NCBI RefSeq assembly: GCF_001983105.1
Contig: NZ_MOMC01000088.1
Coordinates: 12,099 to 19,661 of the forward strand
Length of the DNA: 7,563 nt
Origin: Pseudofrankia asymbiotica
GTDB lineage: Bacteria > Actinomycetota > Actinomycetes > Frankiales > Frankiaceae
Reading direction: 5' to 3'
Translations under genes and position numbers: made by a program
Part shown: piece by piece, positions 1 through 5,844 of the stretch
How positions within the stretch are numbered: position 1 is the first letter of the stretch
Layout: every line of letters begins with the position of its first letter
Notes under the pieces: model-generated
Databases searched by the model: none
What the model saw: only the letters and a program-made list of their open reading frames with translations
What the model was told of the DNA's origin: nothing

Positions 1-222
1 GAAAGCGCCCCCGCCTGGCTTGAACGAATCGGACGCCGCGCCGGGGGGAAGCGCTCGGTCGACGACTCGGCCGGGTGCGTCCGTACGGTCGTCCGACATG
101 TCGTTTTTTCGGCCGCCGTAGCGGGCAGGGTGCGCGTGTCGGATCGGCGCGGGCCAAAGAGGTGCACTCGGTTGTCAAAGGTCGAACAGGAGGCGGCGCC
201 GTCCGGAACGCGGCGCCCTCGG
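1..222. other. Gene-poor left edge
   Basis: I see no supported gene here. Short frames are open in several phases, as expected for such GC-rich DNA, but none reads like a known protein. The reading frame of the downstream hydrolase is open back to a GTG at 130. It also contains a TTG at 172 preceded by the purine-rich stretch AAAGAGGTG (156-164), which could serve as a ribosome binding site for an N-terminally extended hydrolase. I saw no clear -35/-10 pair. Confidence 0.4.
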
Positions 223-312
223 GCACTGGGTTCCGGAGAAGCGCTGGGTTCCTGGGGAGCCCCGGGCTCTCGGCGAGCACTGGGTTCGCGGCGAGCACCG
301 GGTCCGCGGAGA
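223..312. repeat. Five 18-bp degenerate tandem repeats
   Basis: Five contiguous units begin at 223, 241, 259, 277 and 295, each exactly 18 bp, with approximate consensus GCRCYGGGTTCnnGGnGA. The unit length is a multiple of three. In the hydrolase frame the array reads as a hexapeptide repeat of the form A-(L/P)-G-(S/P)-x-x, repeated five times. It ends about 48 bases before the preferred GTG start at 361, so it is either 5' untranslated DNA or a low-complexity N-terminal extension. The units differ from each other, so the array is old or has been under relaxed selection. Confidence 0.8.
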
Positions 313-350
313 GAAGGACGAGCGCGGCGGCCGGGCCCGGATGCCTGCCG

Positions 351-355
351 GGAGA
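351..355 (+). promoter_or_regulatory. Ribosome binding site for the hydrolase GTG start
   Basis: GGAGA lies 5 bases before the GTG at 361. It supports starting the hydrolase there, which places the start just ahead of the conserved first beta strands and removes the repeat-rich Arg/Gly/Pro N-terminus. Confidence 0.55.
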
Positions 356-360
356 CAACG

Positions 361-1338
361 GTGACCGCGTCCGACGGGGTGCCGCTGCATGTCGAGGAGA
401 GCGGACCGTCCGACGCCAGCATGACCCTGGTCTTCGTGCACGGCTTCTGCATGACCGCGGATGCCTGGGTCTTCCAGCGCCGCGACCTGGCCGATCTGGG
501 GCGCGTTCTCTGCTACGACCAGCGCGCGCACGGCCGCTCCGGCGCGTCCGACGCCGAGCACTGCACGATCTCGCAGCTGGCCGACGACCTTCACCGGGTC
601 CTGGCCGAGCGGGTGCCCACCGGACCGGTCGTGCTCATCGGCCATTCGATGGGTGGGATGACGATTCTCGGGCTGGCCGAGGCGCATCCGGAACTGTTCG
701 GAGACCGGATCGTCGCGGTCGCGCTGCTCTCGACGAGCGCTGGTGAGCTGCCCCGACTGGCGTTCGGGCTGCCGGCCGCGGTCACCGCCGCGGCGCGCCG
801 GGTTCTGCCGGGCATGGCCGTCGGCATGCGTCACGCCCCGTCGCTGCTCGAACGCGTCCGGTGGCCGGGCAGCTCGCTTTCCCGGGCGCTGACCAGGCGG
901 TTCGGGTTCGGCGCGGCCCAGGCACCGGGACCGGTCGTCGACTCGCTGGAGAAGATGATCGCGGACACGCCGATCCCCGTGGTCGGGGCCTTCCTGCCGA
1001 CCCTCCTCGATCATGATCGGCTCGCGGCCGCCGGCGCGCTGCGTGACGTTCCCACCCTGCTGCTCGTCGGAGACGCGGACGTCATGACGCCGATCGAGCA
1101 CAGCCGGATCCTGGCCGAGGCGCTCCCCGAGGCCGAGCTCGTGGTCGAGGAGGGAGCCGGGCACGCGGTGATCCTGGAACGTCCGGACGCGGTCAACGCG
1201 CGCCTGCGCGACCTGGTGAACCGGGCGACGCCGAGGCGGCGGGTGTGCCCGCGGCCGGGCTGGCGGTTCGCCGGAAGGAGATCGCGCCGTCAGGACCGAA
1301 CCCCTGGTCCGGTGATCGCGGGTCAGCGAGCCGAGTGA
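361..1338 (+). CDS. Alpha/beta hydrolase fold protein
   Basis: This is a predicted soluble serine hydrolase of 325 residues from the GTG at 361; the same frame could start as far back as 130, giving 402. From the 361 start, the oxyanion-loop motif VHGF has His27, the nucleophile elbow GHSMGG has Ser96, the acid Asp240 lies in GDADVMTP, and His268 lies in GAGHAV, so a complete catalytic triad is visible. Residues of roughly 125-220 form an Ala/Leu/Arg-rich cap between the nucleophile and the acid. No signal peptide is visible from the 361 start. The C-terminal tail is Arg-rich and probably disordered. The substrate cannot be told from sequence: esterase, lipase, haloperoxidase-like or epoxide hydrolase-like roles all use this fold. 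The next gene begins 51 bases downstream on the same strand, so co-transcription is possible, but no functional link is evident. I chose 361 because of the GGAGA site and because upstream codons encode repeats rather than fold. Confidence 0.88.
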   Translation: MTASDGVPLHVEESGPSDASMTLVFVHGFCMTADAWVFQRRDLADLGRVLCYDQRAHGRSGASDAEHCTISQLADDLHRVLAERVPTGPVVLIGHSMGGMTILGLAEAHPELFGDRIVAVALLSTSAGELPRLAFGLPAAVTAAARRVLPGMAVGMRHAPSLLERVRWPGSSLSRALTRRFGFGAAQAPGPVVDSLEKMIADTPIPVVGAFLPTLLDHDRLAAAGALRDVPTLLLVGDADVMTPIEHSRILAEALPEAELVVEEGAGHAVILERPDAVNARLRDLVNRATPRRRVCPRPGWRFAGRRSRRQDRTPGPVIAGQRAE

Positions 1339-1377
1339 GGATCGAGAGCGGTGCCGGCCTGACGGTATTGGGTTAGA

Positions 1378-1384
1378 AGGTGAT
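1378..1384 (+). promoter_or_regulatory. Ribosome binding site for the CDF transporter GTG start
   Basis: AGGTGAT matches the anti-Shine-Dalgarno complement over seven bases and lies 5 bases before the GTG at 1390. An in-frame ATG at 1408 has its own weaker site, GAGGA at 1395-1399, so a start six codons later remains possible. Confidence 0.55.
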
Positions 1385-1389
1385 GGTCT

Positions 1390-2529
1390 GTGGCGAGGAC
1401 TGTGGGCATGCCGACCGAGCCGGACACAACGCCGGAGACTCAGCCCTCCACCGAGAGCCCGCCACCAGCCGGCGAGCAGGCCGTGACCGGCGAGCGGACC
1501 GCGACCGAGGACCAGGCCGCGGCCGGGGAGCGGGGCCCGGCCCGAGAGCTGCCGCCGGAGGCTGAGGCCGCGATCCCGCTGCAGCAGGACGGAGGCAAGG
1601 GGGAGAGCGACAGCAGCCTCACCATCGCGATCGCCTTCGGGGCCAACCTGGTGATCGCGATCGCGAAGTCTGTGGCCGCGCTCCTGACCGGTTCGGCGTC
1701 GATGGTCGCGGAGGCCGCGCACTCGTGGGCCGACGCGGGCAACGAGGTCTTCCTCGTGGTGGCGGACCGGCGATCCCGCCGACCACCGGAGCCGACTCAT
1801 CCGCATGGATTCGGCCGGGAGGCGTACGTCTGGTCGCTGTTCGCCGCCATGGGACTGTTCGTCGCGGGCGGCGCGGTCTCCATCACCCACGGTGTCCAGG
1901 AACTGTTCGCCGCGGAGTCGGATGGTGGCGCCTACATCGTCGGGTACGTGGTTCTCGCGGTGTCGTTCCTGCTGGAGGGGACGTCCTTTCTCCAGTCGGT
2001 GCGGCAGGCCAGGCCGGAGGCCAGGTCGATGAACCGGGACGTGATCGAGCACGTGCTGGAGACCACCGACCCGACCCTGCGGGCGGTCTTCGCCGAGGAC
2101 TCGGCGGCGCTGGCCGGGATCGTGCTCGCGGCGCTTGGCCTGGCATTGCACCAGATCACCGGAGTAGCGGCGTTCGACGCCGCGGGGTCGATCCTGGTCG
2201 GGGTGCTCCTGGGAGGGGTCGCCCTGGTCCTGATCAGTCGCAACCGGCGGTTCCTCATCGGGCAGGAGGCCGATCCGCAGGTACGGATGGCGACGATGCG
2301 GGCGCTGTTGGAGATGCCGGAGGTGGAACGGGTGACCTACCTGCGGGTGGAGGTCGTCGGCCCGCGGATGATCACCGTGGTCGGCGACGTGGACCTGGTC
2401 GGCGACGACATCGAGCCGCGCGTCGCGGTGCGGCTGCGCGAGATCGAGGCCAGGCTGACGTCCTCGCCCGCCGTCGTGCACGCCGTGCTGAGCCTGTCGG
2501 CTCCCGACGAGCCCTCCGTGACGCCGTAG
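1390..2529 (+). CDS. Cation diffusion facilitator family transporter, ZnT9-like
   Basis: This is a predicted inner-membrane divalent-metal/proton antiporter of 379 residues (Zn2+ or a similar ion). Residues 1-75 are a hydrophilic Pro/Glu/Ala-rich tail. Hydrophobic segments follow at about 77-100, 104-124, 147-166, 181-202, 233-255 and 260-283. TM2 carries H111-x3-D115 within HSWAD, the usual metal-site pair. TM5 begins with EDSAA (236-240), supplying Asp237. The HPHGFGREAYVWS loop (137-149), the DPTLRAVFAEDSAA stretch and the RFLIGQEADP exit (287-296) are the layout I associate with the ZnT9/SLC30A9-like clade of CDF proteins rather than the YiiP clade. Residues about 297-372 form the small cytoplasmic alpha/beta C-terminal domain. 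Length and order look complete. The preceding gene ends 51 bases upstream. No metal-sensor gene or metal-box operator was recognised, so regulation and the exact ion are unknown. The long acidic/Pro N-terminal tail is unusual and has no His-rich metal-binding motif. Confidence 0.93.
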   Translation: MARTVGMPTEPDTTPETQPSTESPPPAGEQAVTGERTATEDQAAAGERGPARELPPEAEAAIPLQQDGGKGESDSSLTIAIAFGANLVIAIAKSVAALLTGSASMVAEAAHSWADAGNEVFLVVADRRSRRPPEPTHPHGFGREAYVWSLFAAMGLFVAGGAVSITHGVQELFAAESDGGAYIVGYVVLAVSFLLEGTSFLQSVRQARPEARSMNRDVIEHVLETTDPTLRAVFAEDSAALAGIVLAALGLALHQITGVAAFDAAGSILVGVLLGGVALVLISRNRRFLIGQEADPQVRMATMRALLEMPEVERVTYLRVEVVGPRMITVVGDVDLVGDDIEPRVAVRLREIEARLTSSPAVVHAVLSLSAPDEPSVTP

Positions 2530-2531
2530 GG

Positions 2532-2586
2532 GCTGCGGCCCGATCCTGCCCGGAGCTGGTCAGAACCGCGGTGATCCGGCCGCAGC
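2532..2586 (+). terminator. Imperfect inverted repeat between CDF and LLM genes
   Basis: The arms 2532-2545 and 2573-2586 pair over 14 positions with a single C-C mismatch (nine pairs, mismatch, four pairs), enclosing a 27-base loop. It begins three bases after the CDF stop codon. There is no T-tract, but actinobacterial terminators often lack one. It is probably a transcription terminator or attenuator for the CDF transcript. A 3'-end stabilising element or an operator for the next gene are alternatives. Confidence 0.5.
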
Positions 2587-2634
2587 AACCCAGGACCCGG
2601 CCGAGGCCCAGCCCGTCCGACGAGGAGAGCAGAC

Positions 2635-3525
2635 ATGAGCGCGCGGATGCAGATCGGCGTCGTCTATCCCCAAACCGAGCTTCGAGGAGACCCGACCGCC
2701 GTCCGGCGATTTGGCCGGGCGGTCGAAGAACTGGGGTTCGACCACATCCTCGCCTACGACCACGTGCTCGGTGCCGTGCACGCCGACCGAACGCCACCGC
2801 TAACCGGCCCCTACACGGAAACCGACCCGTTCCACGACCCGTTCGTGATGTTCGCCTACCTGGCCGCCATCACCCAAAGAATCCATTTCACCACCGGAGT
2901 TCTGATCCTTCCGCAACGCCAGACAGCACTCGTGGCCCGACAGGCAGCTGACCTCGACCTCCTGTCCGATGGCCGGCTGCGCCTCGGTGTGGGAGTCGGC
3001 TGGAACCAGGTCGAGTACGACGCCCTCGGGCAGGACTTCCATACCCGTGGCGCCCGACAGGAGGAACAGATCGAACTTCTGCGCCGGTTGTTCACCGAAC
3101 CCGTCGTCGACTTCGCCGGCCGCTTCGACCGGGTCGACAGAGCCGCCCTCGTACCGAAACCAACCCGGCCCATCCCGATCTGGCTCGGCGGATCCAGCGA
3201 CAGCGCGTTCGACCGGGCCGCCCGGCTAGCCGACGGGTTCATGTTCTTCGGAGGCGGCATCGACCACACCGTCGACGCGTGGCGACGGCTGCGCGATCGA
3301 GTGACCAGCCACGGCAGGTCGGCCGACGACTTCGGCGGGGACTACGTGGTGCTACCCCAAGGGGGCATCGACGGCCTCACCGCAGAGACCGAGGCCTGGC
3401 GCGCCGCCGGTGGCACCCACCTCTCGGTGATCACGATGGGCCTCGGCCTCGATTCCGTCGACGCCCACCTCGACTATCTTGCCTCGGCCGCGGACACACT
3501 CAGCCGGGCTGTAACAGGCGCCTGA
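2635..3525 (+). CDS. LLM class F420-dependent oxidoreductase
   Basis: This is a complete 296-residue luciferase-like monooxygenase-superfamily protein, predicted to be a cytosolic TIM barrel that uses reduced coenzyme F420 (or FMN) for hydride transfer. Features seen: the first strand IGVVYP (7-12), then a helix ending EELGFDHI and the AYDHVLG motif (40-46), DPF (68-70), the TGVLILPQR strand and loop (87-95), the SDGRLRLGVGVGWNQVEYDALG signature (111-132) typical of the F420-type subgroup, PIPIWLGGSS (179-188) and the strand GFMFFGGG (201-208). The pattern fits the TIGR03619-type (Rv2161c-like) group. Substrate is unknown; relatives act in degradation, cofactor metabolism or secondary metabolism. 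Start: ATG at 2635 with GAGGAG at 2622-2627, spacer 7. The gene is separated from the CDF gene by 105 bases containing a strong inverted repeat, so it probably has its own promoter. The next gene remnant is convergent. Nothing looks broken. Confidence 0.93.
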   Translation: MSARMQIGVVYPQTELRGDPTAVRRFGRAVEELGFDHILAYDHVLGAVHADRTPPLTGPYTETDPFHDPFVMFAYLAAITQRIHFTTGVLILPQRQTALVARQAADLDLLSDGRLRLGVGVGWNQVEYDALGQDFHTRGARQEEQIELLRRLFTEPVVDFAGRFDRVDRAALVPKPTRPIPIWLGGSSDSAFDRAARLADGFMFFGGGIDHTVDAWRRLRDRVTSHGRSADDFGGDYVVLPQGGIDGLTAETEAWRAAGGTHLSVITMGLGLDSVDAHLDYLASAADTLSRAVTGA

Positions 3526-3819
3526 CTCGCCGCAACGACGACGAGGACCAGACCCGCGACCAGCGCCCGACGACGGCTATAAGCCGGCCGCTGACCCTTC
3601 GGCGACGTCGTTCTGCACCTGGCCTTGATCTTTTCCAGACCTTCATTGGTAGATCAGACCCATCAGATGACCTGGCTGCGAAAGCGGCGGGACGGAACAT
3701 GCACAAGAAGACGGTTTGCGACCAATTGAAACCGTGAAATGGATACAGCGAGACAAAATACGAGAATTACAGGGTTGGACTACGCCCCGACAGGCCACCG
3801 GCCGGCCGCGGCGTCCTCG
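3526..3819. other. Convergent intergenic region with low-GC patch
   Basis: This spacer lies between the stop of the LLM oxidoreductase (+) and the stop of the methyltransferase remnant (-). No gene is supported. By direct count, 3701-3780 is 36 G+C out of 80 (45%), far below the flanking genes, and it contains the inverted repeat listed separately. The first ~100 bases are of ordinary high GC. The patch could be a terminator region, a relic of acquired DNA or a junction sequence. No integrase, tRNA or direct-repeat att pair was recognised. Confidence 0.5.
3711..3735. repeat. Perfect 7-bp inverted repeat with internal CAATTG
   Basis: ACGGTTT (3711-3717) and AAACCGT (3729-3735) are exact reverse complements around an 11-base loop, which ends in the palindrome CAATTG (3723-3728). 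It sits in the low-GC patch between two convergent genes. It could be a bidirectional terminator hairpin, an operator, or an end of a lost element. Its 3' arm contains ATTGAAAC, a string found at the end of some CRISPR repeats, but there is only one copy, so no array is called. Confidence 0.5.
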
Positions 3820-4440
3820 TCAGGAGCGGCGGCCAAGCACCACGTACTCGCGCACGCCCGCGCTCCCGACGTCCCCGGTGAACCGCCCGGTGCGGGGATC
3901 GCGGCCCGCGGGCAGGATGCGTCGTCCCTCCTGGACGCGGGGGGTCACGCGAACGTCCGTGAATCCAGCCTCGGTGAGCAGCTCGCGGAATCCGCCGGCA
4001 AGGTCGAAGACGCGGCCGGCACGGACCGTGTTTGCGACCGCGTAAACGACGACGCCGCCTGGTGCCACCACCCGGAGGGCCTCGGCGACGTGACGCCGCA
4101 GACCGTCGACATAGGCCCGCAGAGCACGTCCGAGAACGGTGCACTCAGCGCGGAAGTCCTGCTCGTACCAGGAGCGGAAGGCGGGCGGCAGGCAGATGTG
4201 CCCGGTCACCGGGAGCTGCCCGTACTTCGCGCCGACCTGCATGTGGCGCCGCATCGGCCAGTCGAAGGCGAGATACGACAGGCGTTGGACGTCGAAAGAG
4301 TCGTACGTGACGAAGTACGGCGGTGAGGTCACGATGGCGTCGACGCTGGCGTCGGGCAGTGCCAGATGGCGCGCGTCGCCATGAAGGATTACCGCGGGCG
4401 GGCGGGCGCCGCGCGTGCGGACATGGGGGGCCGCGCGGGG
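3820..4440 (-). pseudogene. DNA methyltransferase, C-terminal part (after frameshift)
   Basis: This is the C-terminal catalytic half of a SAM-dependent DNA amino-methyltransferase (N4-cytosine or N6-adenine type). The frame is open from just below a TAA at 4441-4443 to the TGA at 3820-3822. The stretch AVILHGDARHLALPD is followed by the catalytic motif IV TSPPY, whose T is encoded at 4329-4327, then FVTYDSFDVQRLSYLAF and, later, an APGGVVVYAVAN strand. The tail carries EGRRILPAG, common at the ends of such enzymes. An in-frame GTG at 4332 gives a nominal 170-residue ORF, but that start lies one codon before the catalytic motif, so it is not a real start. The preceding part of the protein is in the neighbouring frame (4389-4859), with the shift somewhere in 4392-4440. 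No restriction endonuclease lies alongside. As sequenced it should not make an active enzyme unless a frameshift is programmed, and even then the SAM-binding motif I is missing. Confidence 0.78.
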
Positions 4441-4859
4441 TTACGGGCCGCCTCGAACGCGGCCAGTTCGGCCTCGTAGTCGCGGGCGATCTGACGGGCC
4501 CACCGCCGCGGGCTGTGCGCAAGCGGTATGGGCACCCGATGGGGATCCGCGGTGACCTTCACCGAGTCGACCAGCCAGCGGGAGGACGGTCGCAGCGACT
4601 GGGAGAGCGCGATGAGGGCGAAGCGGCGCAGTCGTTCATCCTCGATGGCCAGCACGGCCGGCCTCCATGCGGTGAGGAGGCGTGCGTTGTCGTCGCCGAG
4701 CCAGCCGGCCAGCTCGTCGCCGACCGCGGAGGTCGCTGCCTGGGGTATGCGGATGAGCCGCTCGCAGTGCGCCGCCGCAGCCTCGGGGTCCGGTGGTGGG
4801 TCAAGGCGGAGACGACCGATCGTCGCGCCGAACTGGATGGGCGACGCCGGCACTCTCAA
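4389..4859 (-). pseudogene. DNA methyltransferase, middle part (5'-truncated, before frameshift)
   Basis: This 156-codon frame runs from a TTG at 4859 to a TAA at 4389-4391. It contains the region that, in SPPY-type DNA methyltransferases, lies between motif I and motif IV: a helix resembling LRRFALIALSQSLRPSSRW, then PHRVPIPLAHSPRRW and an EAELAAFEAAR helix. It is read in a frame offset by one base from the TSPPY-bearing segment. Adding one C to the six-C run on this strand (4430-4425) would join the two into one continuous protein, and slippage in the adjacent GCCC-type repeats (about 4395-4408) could also explain it. No DPFxGxGT-like SAM-binding motif I appears in any - strand frame between 4860 and 5040, where it should lie. 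Instead the opposite strand there encodes a dehydratase remnant, so the 5' end of this gene has been lost. An in-frame TGA immediately precedes the TTG. Confidence 0.68.
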
Positions 4860-5049
4860 TCACATCCACGGGCAGTACCGCTCCCACGTCTACCTTTCTG
4901 ACGTCGTCCGGCCGAGTGGCCGAGTGACCGGCAAGCATCTCGACCAGAGCGGCGATAACGTCGTCGAAATCGAGACCTGGGCAACCAGCCAGCGCGGACA
5001 GAACGTCATGCCGGGCACGGCTACCGTCGCGCTTCCGCGCAGGCCATGA
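4819..5049 (+). pseudogene. MaoC-like acyl dehydratase, C-terminal remnant
   Basis: About 76 codons ending in the TGA at 5047-5049 read as the C-terminal end of a MaoC/hot-dog acyl dehydratase. Visible family-like elements are NWMGDAG, a YRSHVYLSDVV strand, GRVTGKHLD, VVEIETWATSQRG and the terminal GTATVALP. Such proteins are usually about 150 residues per hot-dog domain or about 280-400 for double-domain forms; only the last part is here. Codons upstream of about 4819 in the same frame become Arg/Ser/Gly-rich and overlap the methyltransferase on the other strand, so homology stops there. The frame's nominal start at 4528 is therefore not meaningful. An internal ATG at 4837 has no ribosome binding site. 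The remnant ends 10 bases before the universal stress protein start and overlaps its ribosome binding site, indicating a former operon. The family would act on enoyl- or hydroxyacyl-CoA; this piece lacks the catalytic Asp/His segment. Confidence 0.72.
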
Positions 5050-5059
5050 GAGGTGTGAG

Positions 5060-5485
5060 ATGGGCAAGATCATTGTCGGCGTCGATGGAAGTGACACAGC
5101 GAGCAATGCCGCGGCTAGAGCGGCGGTGCTCGCTTCCGCCCTCGGGCATGAGCTGATCGTCGTCAGCGCCTTCAGCTCAACCGACCCGTTGCAGATGGGC
5201 CGGCCCGGCGACGAACTCGACCTGTCCGCGAGCGATGTCGCGCTGAAGATGGCCGAGCAGGCGATCGAAGATCTCCCGGCCGACCTCGCTGGCCTGCCGA
5301 CCACTCCTCGCTCGGAGTTCGGCAAGCCGGCTGACGTGCTCGTCAGTGTCGCCGAAGAGCTCGGGGCGAGCATCATCGTGGTTGGCAACAAACGCGTCCA
5401 AGGCGTCACCCGAGTCTTGGGTAGCATCGCAGCGGACGTCGCCCGTCACGCGCCTTGCGACATCCTCATCGCGCACACCCACTGA
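5060..5485 (+). CDS. Universal stress protein (UspA-like)
   Basis: This is a complete single-domain Usp of 141 residues, close to the usual 140-150. It is a cytosolic Rossmann-like protein thought to bind ATP and act in stress or dormancy responses. Strand 1 IIVGVDGS (4-11) contains the conserved Asp9. The second strand ELIVVSAF and the late strand ASIIVVGN (103-110) follow. The nucleotide loop 109-122 is GNKRVQGVTRVLGS, a variant of the canonical G-2X-G-9X-G-(S/T) motif, with Arg112 in place of the second Gly and one residue shorter, ending at Gly121-Ser122. APCDILI (131-137) is the typical last strand. Start: ATG at 5060, with AGAGG at 5049-5053 (spacer 6) overlapping the stop codon of the dehydratase remnant. 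This spacing implies it was the downstream gene of an operon whose 5' part is now missing. Any present promoter would have to lie inside the remnant or farther upstream. The protein itself shows no damage. Confidence 0.93.
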   Translation: MGKIIVGVDGSDTASNAAARAAVLASALGHELIVVSAFSSTDPLQMGRPGDELDLSASDVALKMAEQAIEDLPADLAGLPTTPRSEFGKPADVLVSVAEELGASIIVVGNKRVQGVTRVLGSIAADVARHAPCDILIAHTH

Positions 5486-5551
5486 GGAGATGTCGCCGCC
5501 GGCAACATCGGGATGCCGGCACGTGTGATCGGTCGTAGGACCAACCGCGAC
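5486..5551. other. Short spacer after usp with GCCGGC inverted pair
   Basis: Just after the Usp stop, GCCGGC at 5498-5503 and 5515-5520 can pair as a 6-bp stem with an 11-base loop. This is a weak terminator candidate only. The frame of the following remnant is open through this stretch, but does not look protein-like here. Confidence 0.3.
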
Positions 5552-5686
5552 CTGCCGATGATCATATGGGCAGATCGAATGCGCGAGGCGATGGCCGACC
5601 ACGAGTACACCCTGCATGACTTCGCCATGCTCAAGGCACGCTGGGGCGTCTCCATCCAGGCACTGATCATGCGAGGCGGCTGTTGA
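5552..5686 (+). pseudogene. Possible ImmA/IrrE metallopeptidase C-terminal remnant
   Basis: The frame ending at the TGA 5684-5686 contains, within its last ~37 codons, a helix pair reading YTLHDFAMLKARWGVS followed by IQALIMR (about 5603-5674). The pattern L-K-x-R-W-G-V-S-x-x-A-L-x-x-R is characteristic of the region after the HEXXH domain in ImmA/IrrE-type (DUF955) peptidases. In mobile elements and prophages these cleave or control a cognate repressor, and they often accompany an XRE-type regulator. No HEXXH motif is present upstream and no XRE helix-turn-helix gene adjoins, so only a short tail is preserved. An ATG at 5579 would give 35 residues, with no ribosome binding site. It is read in the same frame as the universal stress protein, immediately after its stop, which is probably coincidental. 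An alternative is a chance match in a short frame. Confidence 0.5.
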
Positions 5687-5844
5687 GCGGGAACGACGAC
5701 GATACTGGACCGTTGTGCTCGCCACTGTGCTGGTCAATCGCGTCGCGCGGGAGGCGGCCGAGGCGGTCACGGCGGTGATTCACCGCTGCGGCGCGGTCGT
5801 GGAAGCGTGGGGCGCTGCCGCAGATCATCTTGACCGGCGCTACC
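5687..5844. other. Unassigned stretch between remnants
   Basis: No gene is supported. One + strand frame is open from 5667 to a TGA at 5877-5879, with GTG at 5715 as the first possible start (54 residues). It has no ribosome binding site and no recognisable motif, though it contains an amphipathic VLVNRVAREAAEAVTAV helix. - strand frames here read as Arg/Pro-rich shadows. Confidence 0.35.

Noticed and set aside
175..2481. 768-codon - strand open frame
   Set aside because: It lies antisense to both the hydrolase and the CDF transporter, is Arg/His/Pro/Gly-rich, has no recognisable domain, and is explained by GC-biased third positions of the + strand genes.
1725..2951. 408-codon + strand frame
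   Set aside because: It overlaps the CDF and LLM genes in another phase, and its Arg/Gly-rich low-complexity translation is typical of a shadow.
3711..3735. CRISPR-repeat-like string ending ATTGAAAC
   Set aside because: Only one copy is present; there are no regularly spaced repeats and no cas genes in the window.
3739..4326. 195-codon + strand frame opposite the methyltransferase
   Set aside because: The - strand carries TSPPY and other methyltransferase features; the + strand translation shows no motif.
4332..4332. GTG start giving a stand-alone 170-residue methyltransferase
   Set aside because: Conserved coding in the same frame extends upstream of it (HGDARHLALPD), and the start would fall one codon before the catalytic motif.
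4801..5427. 208-codon - strand frame opposite usp and the dehydratase remnant
   Set aside because: It is antisense to the clear Usp. The tail looks somewhat protein-like, but the + strand dehydratase reading explains that DNA better.
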